The position numbers were made by a program, and so were the translations under genes. This document shows positions 17,755 through 25,449 of a stretch of 64,000 nt of DNA, in pieces (positions within the stretch are counted from its first letter, which is position 1; each line of letters opens with the position of its first letter). Source of the DNA: CAVVEQ01 sp963804865 (GTDB lineage Bacteria; Chloroflexota; Anaerolineae; Anaerolineales; Anaerolineaceae). The stretch is taken from positions 1,364,001-1,428,000 of the forward strand of contig CAWDSH010000001.1 of assembly GCA_963804865.1 (NCBI GenBank). Reading direction: 5' to 3'. Below the pieces are notes generated by a model. It searched no databases, was not told the DNA's origin, and was given only the letters and a program-made list of their open reading frames with translations.

Positions 17755-18417
17755 ATGGAAAACAACCAGATTCGCGAAACTCGAGCCGTCAGCGGTTTCA
17801 CGCGCGTCATTCACCGGGGTGTGGGAAACGTGATCATCACCCAGGGTGATAAGGAAGAGCTGATCATCGAGGCCAACCCCGATCTCCTGCCAAGAATAAA
17901 GACCGAAGTCGTCGCCGGGACCTTGAATATCCGCTACGAATTCGAATGGATGGATTATCTTGGGCTGCGCTTCATCGGGGCAGGTCCTATCCGCTACTTT
18001 ATTACCATGAAGAACATCGAAGCATTGAGCCTTTCAGGCGCTGGAAACCTTGATTCAGCCAAAGTTGAAGCCAAGGAACTGGAGTTGAATCTGAGTGGGG
18101 CAGGAAATATACAAATTCAGAACCTGGCAAGCCAGCATCTTGTCATTTCCCTCTCCGGGGCAGGTTCAATAAAAGTTGTCGGAAAAGTTGAGAAACAGGA
18201 GCTCCAGTTGAGTGGAGCTGGCAGTTACAACGGTGAAAGTTTGGAAAACCAGGATTCCGTTGTGCGTTTAAGTGGCGTAGGCAGCGCCAAAATCTGGGCC
18301 AAAAAATCGCTGGATGCCAGCCTGAGCGGCGCAGGCAGTATCGATTATTACGGCAGTCCCCAAATCGATCAGCGCATCAGCGGGATCGGTAATCTGCATC
18401 ATCTGGGTAACAAGTAG
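17755..18417 (+). CDS. DUF2807 (head GIN domain) beta-helix protein
   Basis: 220 residues built of repeated LSGAGN/LSGAGS turns (at least seven, for example ALSLSGAGNLDS, LNLSGAGNIQI, ISLSGAGSIKV), the mark of the DUF2807 auto-transporter-adhesin-like beta-helix family (PF10988). It begins FTRVIHRGVGNVIITQGDKE, typical of the family. No signal peptide is apparent, unlike many homologues, so either the start is incomplete or the protein is cytosolic. AGGAGAATAAT precedes the ATG. It is followed after nine bases by a four-to-five-helix membrane protein, an arrangement often seen with PspC/LiaF-like envelope stress genes, though no such regulator is present. Confidence 0.88.
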   Translation: MENNQIRETRAVSGFTRVIHRGVGNVIITQGDKEELIIEANPDLLPRIKTEVVAGTLNIRYEFEWMDYLGLRFIGAGPIRYFITMKNIEALSLSGAGNLDSAKVEAKELELNLSGAGNIQIQNLASQHLVISLSGAGSIKVVGKVEKQELQLSGAGSYNGESLENQDSVVRLSGVGSAKIWAKKSLDASLSGAGSIDYYGSPQIDQRISGIGNLHHLGNK

Positions 18418-18426
18418 AGGTGAACC

Positions 18427-18963
18427 ATGAAAATTGATTTTCGCAATCCCAATTTCCTGATCGGTATCATGTTATTGCTCCTGGGAGGATTCTTTCTCCT
18501 GGATCAATTTTTATCCTTTAATTTTGGACAGTACTTCTGGCCGTTTTTCATTATCATCCCGGGAGTGATTATATTCGCCTATTCGACCAGGTTATCCGAA
18601 GGCAAAGGCGAAGGCCTGGCGATCTTCGGTGGCATGATCACAGCGACCGGGTCGTTGCTGCTTATTCAGTCCATCACGGGTTGGTGGGCGAGCTGGGCAT
18701 ATGCCTGGTCACTGATCGCTCCCACATCCATCGGTTTATCCATGATGCTCCGGGGAACACTGATCAAGGAAGAAAAACAGGTCAATGAAGGCAAAAAGCT
18801 GGTAAAAATCGGCTTGATCATCTTCGCAGCGGGATTCGTCTTCTTTGAACTGCTCATCGGGATCAGCGGCATCCGCATCGGTACCCTGGGAGGAAGCATC
18901 GCCCTGGTCGTGGCTGGAATCCTGGTCATTCTTTATTCGCTCCTCCATTCACGTAAAGCCTGA
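18427..18963 (+). CDS. LiaF/DUF5668-like multi-helix membrane protein
   Basis: 178 residues with about five hydrophobic helices: two near the N-terminus (10-30, 38-57), two central (65-85, 90-110) and two at the end (125-145, 150-172). The N-terminal part, NPNFLIGIMLLLLGGFFLLDQ, is like the DUF5668/LiaF transmembrane region. GAGGTGAACC precedes the ATG. It is nine bases after the DUF2807 gene, so the two are an operon, probably related to envelope function. No catalytic motif is visible. Confidence 0.75.
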   Translation: MKIDFRNPNFLIGIMLLLLGGFFLLDQFLSFNFGQYFWPFFIIIPGVIIFAYSTRLSEGKGEGLAIFGGMITATGSLLLIQSITGWWASWAYAWSLIAPTSIGLSMMLRGTLIKEEKQVNEGKKLVKIGLIIFAAGFVFFELLIGISGIRIGTLGGSIALVVAGILVILYSLLHSRKA

Positions 18964-19008
18964 CCTTATCTGGCCTTTTCCTTGCATCACCCTTACCGGT
19001 ATATAATC

Positions 19009-19980
19009 ATGCCTCTTCACCGGGGACGTAACCCATTTATCTCGATCCTGGTGGGCATCCTGATGCTCTCCACGCTGCCTGCTTGTGCTGCACAAAGCCA
19101 GGCTGAGGGTGCATCGTCTTTTGGTCTCTTCTCGCAGGGCAATAATCCCCCCCAGCCCAGCATAACCCTGACTCGCAGGGCCAGCATTACACCGTCCCTG
19201 ATCCCATCCACCACGCCCACCCTTCGACCCAGCCAGACTCTCCCGCCAACCTTCACGCCTTTCGTGATCACGCCGCTCTCCGTGAGTGGTCCCTTTTTCA
19301 TTGGCTTCTCAGTGGCCGGGCGGCCGATCGAGATTTATCAATTCGGCAGCGGTCCCATCCAGCGCATGATCGTGGCGGGTATCCACGGCGGAAATGAATG
19401 GAATACAACCGCCCTGGCACGCGAGCTGGTCGATTATATCGGCGGTCATCCGTATATCATCCCGGATAATGTCACTCTTTATATCGTTCCCCTGATCAAC
19501 CCTGATGGTGAAGCACGCGCGCACGGTGTGGACGGTCGTGTCAATGAGCATGGCGTCGATCTAAATCGGAATTGGGATTATAACTGGCAGGCGGATTGGT
19601 CGCGGAATGGCTGCTGGATCTACCGCCCGGTGACAGCCGGGGAATTCGCCGGGAGCGAGCCGGAGACCGCAGCCCTGATGAATTTCATTCAAAATCACGA
19701 AATCGATGCATTGATCAGCTATCATTCAGCCGCGCTGGGTATTTTTCCGGCGGGCATTCCCCCGGTCAAACGCTCAGTCAAATTGGCGGAAGCGGTTGCC
19801 GCGGTGAGTCCTTACCCATACCCGCCCCTGGATACAGGCTGTCAGTTCACGGGAAACATGGTGGATTGGGCGTCAACGCTTGGCATCGCTGCACTGGATA
19901 TTGAGTTAAGCGATCATACACACACAGATTTTGAAATCAATATGCGGATCTTAAAAGTCTTCCTCAATTGGAGGGATTAA
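19009..19980 (+). CDS. M14 family zinc carboxypeptidase, lipoprotein
   Basis: 323 residues. An N-terminal hydrophobic stretch ends in lipobox TLPAC, then a Ser/Thr/Pro linker (SITLTRRASITPSLIPSTTP) leads to the peptidase domain at about 95-320. Zinc ligands appear as HGGNEWNT (His and Glu) and the later SYHSAALGIF (His); DLNRNWD supplies the substrate-binding Arg, and ALDIELSDH the catalytic Glu. It is thus a cell-surface carboxypeptidase, perhaps acting on peptides or murein. ATG 19009 is preferred; a TTG at 18982 would give nine further residues. No ribosome-binding site is evident for either. Confidence 0.87.
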   Translation: MPLHRGRNPFISILVGILMLSTLPACAAQSQAEGASSFGLFSQGNNPPQPSITLTRRASITPSLIPSTTPTLRPSQTLPPTFTPFVITPLSVSGPFFIGFSVAGRPIEIYQFGSGPIQRMIVAGIHGGNEWNTTALARELVDYIGGHPYIIPDNVTLYIVPLINPDGEARAHGVDGRVNEHGVDLNRNWDYNWQADWSRNGCWIYRPVTAGEFAGSEPETAALMNFIQNHEIDALISYHSAALGIFPAGIPPVKRSVKLAEAVAAVSPYPYPPLDTGCQFTGNMVDWASTLGIAALDIELSDHTHTDFEINMRILKVFLNWRD

Positions 19981-19988
19981 GATAAAAA

Positions 19989-20010
19989 ATCCCACCTAGG
20001 CTGGTGGGAT
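19989..20010 (-). terminator. Terminator of the LPG-synthase-like gene, overlapping its stop codon
   Basis: Stem ATCCCACC (19989-19996) with GGTGGGAT (20003-20010), 6-nt loop. On the minus strand it is followed by five T. The stem overlaps the stop codon at 19996-19998. It also lies just past the convergent carboxypeptidase gene. Confidence 0.8.
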
Positions 20011-21075
20011 CTTCTTGGTTTTTGTGGATTTGTCATCGCTGGTATCGGATCCATCTTCGCTTTCAGCAGCTTTTTGGCTTTTTTCACCCAGCTCCTTCCA
20101 GCTCATGCCCATCTTCGGCAGGAAGATAATTCCCAATCCTGTCTCAGTCAGCCATAGCAGTCCGTGCAGGATCAGCATGTAACTGGCAGCGATATTGGGA
20201 TTGATGCCTGAAAGCTGGGTCAGTACAAGAAAACCCGGGGTATCAAAAGTCCCGATATTGGCTGCTCCGGAAGGCAGCGACGTTCCCAAATTGGCTGCAG
20301 CAGAGAAGAGCAGTAATTGGCGAAGATCGACGCCAAAATCAAAGCAATTCATGATCAAGCGGTATATTCCCAGCTCGCAATTCCAAACCATCAATGCGGT
20401 GATCAGGATCAGTGTGGCAGTCCAGGGATCCTTTAGCGCCGCCAAACCCTGGACGAAATTCGCAGTTACGTTGCCGTACCAGTCCCTGAATCGTTTTGGG
20501 ATGATGATCCTGCCGGCTGTATCGATCAACCAGCGTGCCAGCTTGGGAAAAAGCAGCATGATATAAATGAGGATCAATCCAAGGCTAAAGATGATGACTC
20601 CATAGGTGTAGAGATCTCTAATGACGACATTATCCGGAAGCCCGCCAATGGCCATGGCGATCAGGATGTAGATAAGCATGACGATCCCATCCGAAGTGCG
20701 TTCAACGATCAAGGTGCCAAACCCAAACGACATCGGCACACCATTCCGACTGCGCAGCAGAAAAACACGCACTCCCTCACCGAGCCGCCAGGGCAGGATG
20801 TTATTAGCCGCCCGCCCAACCGCCATGGTGGGCACCAGGTCCTTATATTTCAACTTTTTCCCGTGCTGGATCAGCAACATCCATCGCAGGGTGCGGAATC
20901 CAAAAGCAGCCAGGTAACTTAAAACACCCGGGATCACCCAAAGGTATTTGGCATGGATGAGTGACTCCCAGAGATCCGGGAAGTTCAATTCACGGACAGC
21001 AATATACAGAAAAAAGATACTGACCGCCGCGCCCGCAAGATAGCGCCAATCGAGTTTAAATTTCTTTTCGGGCAT
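19996..21075 (-). CDS. Lysylphosphatidylglycerol synthase-like membrane protein (UPF0104/AglD2)
   Basis: 359 residues with about eight membrane helices and a charged C-terminal tail (SEDGSDTSDDKSTKTKK). The segment RAANNILPWRLGEGVRVFLLRS with the later ANLGTSLPSGAANIGTFDTPG split across two helices matches the PF03706 flippase-like membrane domain shared by MprF N-termini and UPF0104 proteins. No lysyl-transferase domain is present, so it is a stand-alone membrane part. Such proteins are thought to translocate lipids or lipid-linked sugars; the substrate here is unknown. It starts 51 bp before the H+-PPase stop in the same orientation, so it may be downstream in one operon. Confidence 0.88.
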   Translation of the reverse strand: MPEKKFKLDWRYLAGAAVSIFFLYIAVRELNFPDLWESLIHAKYLWVIPGVLSYLAAFGFRTLRWMLLIQHGKKLKYKDLVPTMAVGRAANNILPWRLGEGVRVFLLRSRNGVPMSFGFGTLIVERTSDGIVMLIYILIAMAIGGLPDNVVIRDLYTYGVIIFSLGLILIYIMLLFPKLARWLIDTAGRIIIPKRFRDWYGNVTANFVQGLAALKDPWTATLILITALMVWNCELGIYRLIMNCFDFGVDLRQLLLFSAAANLGTSLPSGAANIGTFDTPGFLVLTQLSGINPNIAASYMLILHGLLWLTETGLGIIFLPKMGMSWKELGEKSQKAAESEDGSDTSDDKSTKTKKIPPA

Positions 21076-21126
21076 GCTAAATATCCGTTGAAATGATTTT
21101 TGATCTTCCCGTGACGATTAGTTTAT

Positions 21127-23214
21127 TTATTTAAATATATGGATCACTGCAATGATCGGCGCCATGAGAGAAGAAATCAGCGACATGACTGTGATCAGCG
21201 TATTAATGGACGGTCCAGCTGTATCCTTGAATGGGTCGCCTACCGTATCTCCGACCACAGCCGCTTTATGCGCTTCTGAGCCCGGGCCGCCAAATTGGCC
21301 GGTCTCGATGAACTTTTTCGCGTTATCCCAGAGACCGCCGGCGTTGGCCATCAACAAGGCGAAAACGATGCCGGTAATAATACTCCCTCCGAGGAACCCA
21401 CCCAGGGCTTCCGGGCCAAGGATAAAACCGACCAGCAATGGAACGATCACAGCGAGAAATGCAGGCAGCAGGAGCGATTTCAGCGCCCCTTCTGCTGCCA
21501 GGCCAACGCACTTGGCATAATCCGGCTCAACTGTTCCTGCCAGAATGCCGGGCGATTCTTTGAACTGGCGGCGGATCTCCTTGATCATCTTGAATGCATT
21601 ATCCGTCACTGCCAGCATGGTCAATGCACTGAAGAGAGGGGGAGTCATGGATCCGATAAAAGCTCCCACAATCACCATGGGGTTGCGCAAGCTGATCAAT
21701 AATTCCACTCCCCGCATTCCGACCACTTCCGCGTAAGCAGCGAAAAGTGCCAGGACCGTTAATGCAGCAGCACTGATGGCAAATCCCTTGGTGATGGCTT
21801 TTGCCGTATTTCCTGCCGAATCAAGCACATCAGCCGTTGCGATCACATCTTCAGACATGCCCGACATTTCAGCAATACCGCGGGCGTTGTCAACGATGGG
21901 ACCATACGCATCAGCAGATACGATCATTCCACTGACGGAAAGCAGCCCGACCGCGCTGACACCCACACCGTAGATACCGGAAATACCGGCTGCTTCTGCC
22001 AGGAAATAACTCGCCAGGGTCGCCAGCGCAATGCCAATAATGGAAGGCACAATGCTGATCAGTCCATAACTAAAACCGGTGATAATGGTTATCGCAGACC
22101 CCGAACTGGAAACCTTTGCGGTATTGATAACCGGGAAGTAATCGCTGGATGTGAAGAAATCGGATGTGAAGCCGATCACGATCCCTGCGATCAAGCCTGC
22201 GAGAGTAGCCCATAAAACACCCAGGTTAAAATCACCCAATAAAACCAGGGCACTGGCAAAGATGGCAAAAATGATACAGGTGATGATCGTACCGCGATTC
22301 AAGGCTGCCCCGGGTTTTCCCTTTTCACCCACCCTTACAAATTGAATGCCGATCAAGGAAGCAAAGATGCCCAGAGTGCAGAGCATCAGCGGGAAAAACA
22401 CGTACTTGGCTTGCAGCGTTGCATCCTGGCTGAACACTGACGCTCCCAGGAGCATGACGGCCACGGTGCTGGCGACATAACTATCGAAAATATCCGCGCC
22501 CATGCCGGCAACATCACCCACATTATCGCCAACATTATCTGCGACCACCGCAGGATTGCGTGGATCATCTTCCGGTATGCCAACTTCCACCTTGCCAACC
22601 AGGTCTGCAGCGATATCCGCCGCCTTTGTATAAATGCCGCCGCCAGCCTTGGCTAAAAGTGCCAGCATGGAAGCGCCAAAGCTGAATCCAAGCACGATCT
22701 CTGGATTCCTGGTCAGCAGGTAGATCAGGCTCATGCCGATCACCGCCAACCCGACCATGGCCAATCCCATCACCGCGCCTGCATAAAATGAAACGCGGAA
22801 AGCGACATTGATGCTCGTCTTGGCAGCATTTGCAGTGCGCACATTGGCAGCCACGGCAACGGTCATGCCCATATATCCCGCCAGCGCAGAACAGATCGAT
22901 CCGCTCAGGAAGGCAACCGCCATAATCAAGCCGCGCCCCAGCTCAAAACCGCCAGAACTTAATCCAAAATTTTCAATATCAAAACCGAAAATGATGACCA
23001 GCAAAATCGCCACGCCTAGAGCAAGTAGAGCCAGCGATGAATAAAGGCGTTTGAGATACGACTGCGCGCCTTCGCGGATCCAGGTGGCCACTTTTTGCGC
23101 TCTTTCGCTTCCGGGATCCTGGCGCAGCACCCAGAAATATAGGGCGACAGCTATCGCCACCGAAACCACTCCAGCACCAATCGCGATGTAATTCCAAATA
23201 GATATCGTATTCAT
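21127..23214 (-). CDS. hppA: Membrane-bound H+-translocating pyrophosphatase (K+-independent type)
   Basis: 695 residues with about 16 membrane helices. PPi/Mg2+-binding acidic motifs are present: the 'DVGADLVGK'-type motif as DIAADLVGKVEVGIPEDDPR, then DNVGDNVGDVAGMGADIFDS, and near the C-terminus GDTVGDPFKDTAGPSIN. The K+-dependence signature reads GNTAKAITKG: Lys and Thr at the two diagnostic positions indicate a K+-independent, proton-pumping enzyme, whereas K+-dependent ones have Ala and Gly. The pump hydrolyses pyrophosphate and builds proton-motive force. GGAGAG precedes the ATG. An unrecognised conserved protein lies 24 bp upstream. Confidence 0.96.
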   Translation of the reverse strand: MNTISIWNYIAIGAGVVSVAIAVALYFWVLRQDPGSERAQKVATWIREGAQSYLKRLYSSLALLALGVAILLVIIFGFDIENFGLSSGGFELGRGLIMAVAFLSGSICSALAGYMGMTVAVAANVRTANAAKTSINVAFRVSFYAGAVMGLAMVGLAVIGMSLIYLLTRNPEIVLGFSFGASMLALLAKAGGGIYTKAADIAADLVGKVEVGIPEDDPRNPAVVADNVGDNVGDVAGMGADIFDSYVASTVAVMLLGASVFSQDATLQAKYVFFPLMLCTLGIFASLIGIQFVRVGEKGKPGAALNRGTIITCIIFAIFASALVLLGDFNLGVLWATLAGLIAGIVIGFTSDFFTSSDYFPVINTAKVSSSGSAITIITGFSYGLISIVPSIIGIALATLASYFLAEAAGISGIYGVGVSAVGLLSVSGMIVSADAYGPIVDNARGIAEMSGMSEDVIATADVLDSAGNTAKAITKGFAISAAALTVLALFAAYAEVVGMRGVELLISLRNPMVIVGAFIGSMTPPLFSALTMLAVTDNAFKMIKEIRRQFKESPGILAGTVEPDYAKCVGLAAEGALKSLLLPAFLAVIVPLLVGFILGPEALGGFLGGSIITGIVFALLMANAGGLWDNAKKFIETGQFGGPGSEAHKAAVVGDTVGDPFKDTAGPSINTLITVMSLISSLMAPIIAVIHIFK

Positions 23215-23238
23215 GATTAACTCTCCGGTTGCAATGTT

Positions 23239-24006
23239 CTACATGTTGGCAGAGCGCCACCAGGCGTATGCACTGGCTTTCAGCTCTTCGCGGGTTGGCA
23301 TCTGGAAAAAGAGCAACTTCTTCTGGTTGCCTACGAAAATTCCACTCTTGATTGTTCTGTACGGGAAAGTGGCAGGGTGGGCGCGATCCACCATCTTGGT
23401 ATGGACTGTCTTTTCAGAAAGATCCGCCAGGCACTGGCGCAGGTGATCGATATTGGAATAAGGCAGATCGCCAACGTCCCCATTTTCCGGATCCATGGCC
23501 AGTTCGCCCAGGCGTAATTCAACAAAACATACCGCGGGCAGTGAAACCAATGACGTGGGGTGCATGGTGATCAAATCAAAGAATCCATGGGGTCCCAGGC
23601 TGCTGACCACGAGGGGATGCACCGGCGCGATTTCCTGGTAAAGATGGAAAAATCCGGTGGTTTCCGCAGCCGGTTCTTCGGAAGGATCCAAGCCCAGGGT
23701 CCTTCCATCCTGGGTCACCATGTACAATTTCTTAATGGCATCCAGCGATACATGCTCCAAAGCCCGGTAAACCGAAATGTAGATGGAGCGCTTGGGTTTG
23801 CCATCCGGGTGTGGTACACAGCGCTTGAGACCTTCCTCGATTTTAAAATAAGGATCGCGAAAATCCGGATCGAGTTCGAAGAACATGGCCTGGCCATGGG
23901 ATTTTTTCTGGCTGCCGATGGCATAATAGGTCCCAAATTCTTCGGGTGAAAGCATGGATGCGATCAATGCTTCCGGGATCATGGAAAGATAAAGATGGAT
24001 TGTCAT
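23239..24006 (-). CDS. Conserved hypothetical protein upstream of H+-PPase
   Basis: 255 residues, soluble, no signal peptide or membrane helix. I do not recognise the family. Notable parts are SPEEFGTYYAIGSQKKSHGQ at the N-terminus, DPYFKIEEGLKRCVPHPDGK, and FPYRTIKSGIFVGNQKKLLFF near the C-terminus. It reads as a compact folded protein rather than low complexity. GGAGGTGTTTT is correctly placed before the ATG. It is 24 bp upstream of hppA and likely co-transcribed, so a link with pyrophosphate or membrane energetics is possible but only from position. Confidence 0.7.
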   Translation of the reverse strand: MTIHLYLSMIPEALIASMLSPEEFGTYYAIGSQKKSHGQAMFFELDPDFRDPYFKIEEGLKRCVPHPDGKPKRSIYISVYRALEHVSLDAIKKLYMVTQDGRTLGLDPSEEPAAETTGFFHLYQEIAPVHPLVVSSLGPHGFFDLITMHPTSLVSLPAVCFVELRLGELAMDPENGDVGDLPYSNIDHLRQCLADLSEKTVHTKMVDRAHPATFPYRTIKSGIFVGNQKKLLFFQMPTREELKASAYAWWRSANM

Positions 24007-24035
24007 AAAACACCTCCCCTGAAGGGTATGCTAAA

Positions 24036-24062
24036 GGTCAGGCGGCTGTATTCCACCTGACC
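24036..24062 (-). terminator. Hairpin between trkA-like gene and the 255-residue protein
   Basis: GGTCAGG (24036-24042) pairs with CCTGACC (24056-24062), extended inside by two further G-C pairs across a bulge. It sits in the 105-base gap between genes on the minus strand. The T tract is weak, so it may slow rather than end transcription. Confidence 0.5.
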
Positions 24063-24111
24063 CAAATTACAGATAAGCCGTGATAATTCTGAGCTACTAT
24101 ATCACAAATTT

Positions 24112-24783
24112 CTATTTTTTATCACCCAACATTTCTGCAAGTATTTTCGCCTGTTCCTTTTGAACGATCGCGATGACTTCATCCGCCTGCTGTAGAACAA
24201 GATCACCGTGCGGAAGGATCAATTCGCCTTTCCTCAGGATGGCTGCCAACACACACTGCTTGGGCAGCTTGAGATCTTTAATTGCTTTTCCCAGAGCCAC
24301 CGAACGCGGTGCCACTTTTTCTTCAACGATGGAAAAAGCGCCCTTACGAAGCTGCAGTAGAAACATCATATCGCCCATGGACATTTCTTCGGCAACCATT
24401 TTACCGATCAGATCAGCCTGGTTGATGGCCACGTCCACACCCATATCCGGACGGAACATCCAGGCATTTTCGGGGTGATTCACCCGGGCTATGGTTCGTG
24501 CCACGCCAAATTCAAACCGCGCCAGGCTGGTGGTGACCAGGTTGACCTCGTCCACCCCGGTTACTGCCGCAAGCACCTGCATCTGGCGGATGCCGTTGGC
24601 TTCGAGATCATCCGGGTCGGATCCGCTACCTAGAACAACGACGTCTTTGGGAAAATGATAAGAGAGGAGATGATCCACTTCCTCTCTACGATTTTCCATT
24701 AATTTTACGGAATGACCCAATCCAATCAGATAATTGGTGAGATAGGCACCAACTTTTCCACCGCCTATGATCATTACTTTCAT
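24112..24783 (-). CDS. TrkA/KtrA-type K+ uptake regulatory protein
   Basis: 223 residues with an N-terminal Rossmann RCK-N domain (MKVMIIGGGKVGAYL, GxGxxG) and a C-terminal RCK-C/TrkA-C domain (about 140-220). Such cytosolic gating proteins bind NAD(H) or nucleotides and open Trk/Ktr K+ channels. GAGGAG precedes the ATG. It is 18 bp after a second TrkA-like gene (24802-25449). Two tandem single-unit TrkA proteins are a common layout replacing the duplicated TrkA of E. coli. No trkH/ktrB membrane subunit lies in the window. Confidence 0.92.
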   Translation of the reverse strand: MKVMIIGGGKVGAYLTNYLIGLGHSVKLMENRREEVDHLLSYHFPKDVVVLGSGSDPDDLEANGIRQMQVLAAVTGVDEVNLVTTSLARFEFGVARTIARVNHPENAWMFRPDMGVDVAINQADLIGKMVAEEMSMGDMMFLLQLRKGAFSIVEEKVAPRSVALGKAIKDLKLPKQCVLAAILRKGELILPHGDLVLQQADEVIAIVQKEQAKILAEMLGDKK

Positions 24784-24801
24784 GGTTCGGCTCCTCGATT
24801 C

Positions 24802-25449
24802 TCAACTACCCAACAAGGCACGTAAACGATCCTGAGACCTGGCGAGGATCGCCAGATGGACAACATCACCCTCTTCAAAAAGTGATTGAGATTGCGCCAG
24901 AAAGGTCTTTCCGTGGCGGGTGATGGCCATGACATGGATTTCGCCTGGTATGGTTAAATCACTCGCTTTATGATCGACAAGGAGAGCCGGGATATCCACG
25001 TCTATACAGCTTACTTCACCGGTACCAATCCCTTCCTTGACATCCATATGAGAAAAGCTGAGTAATTCAGCCATACGCGTGATCCCCAAAGCCACCGGAG
25101 AGATGGTTTGTAATCCAAGCCTGCGATAGATCTCGGCTTTACGCGGATCGTAAATCCGGGCTGCCACACGAGGTACCTTGAATTCATTTTTTGCCATCCT
25201 GGCAGCCACGGCATTGGCTTCATCGCTGGCAGTCACGGCAGCCAGCGCATCTGCACGTTCAATCCCTGCATCGATTAATGCCTGCCGATCAAAGCCAATC
25301 CCAATCACCGTTCGTCCTTTGAACGCTTTCCCAAGCCGCTCAAATGCGATTGGATCGGAATCCACGACGACCACCTGGTGACCGCGATTGCTGAGCATTT
25401 TCGCCAAACCCGAACCTACGCGACCACAGCCAATGATGATGATCTTCAT
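24802..25449 (-). CDS. TrkA-type K+ uptake regulatory protein, second copy
   Basis: 215 residues with RCK-N (MKIIIIGCGRVGSGLAKML, GCGRVG nucleotide loop; acidic VDSDPIAFERL at the end of beta-2 binding ribose) and a C-terminal TrkA-C domain at about 135-212. It is clearly related to the neighbouring copy but not a recent duplicate. Its ATG overlaps the stop of the P-type ATPase frame (ATGA), so the ATPase and both TrkA genes form one operon with coupled translation. That suggests coordinated cation handling. Confidence 0.92.
   Translation of the reverse strand: MKIIIIGCGRVGSGLAKMLSNRGHQVVVVDSDPIAFERLGKAFKGRTVIGIGFDRQALIDAGIERADALAAVTASDEANAVAARMAKNEFKVPRVAARIYDPRKAEIYRRLGLQTISPVALGITRMAELLSFSHMDVKEGIGTGEVSCIDVDIPALLVDHKASDLTIPGEIHVMAITRHGKTFLAQSQSLFEEGDVVHLAILARSQDRLRALLGS

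Noticed and set aside
18982..19008. TTG start of the M14 peptidase, and TATAAT at 19002 as its promoter
   Set aside because: ATG 19009 gives a good signal peptide; the TATAAT is too close, as it predicts a start inside the gene.
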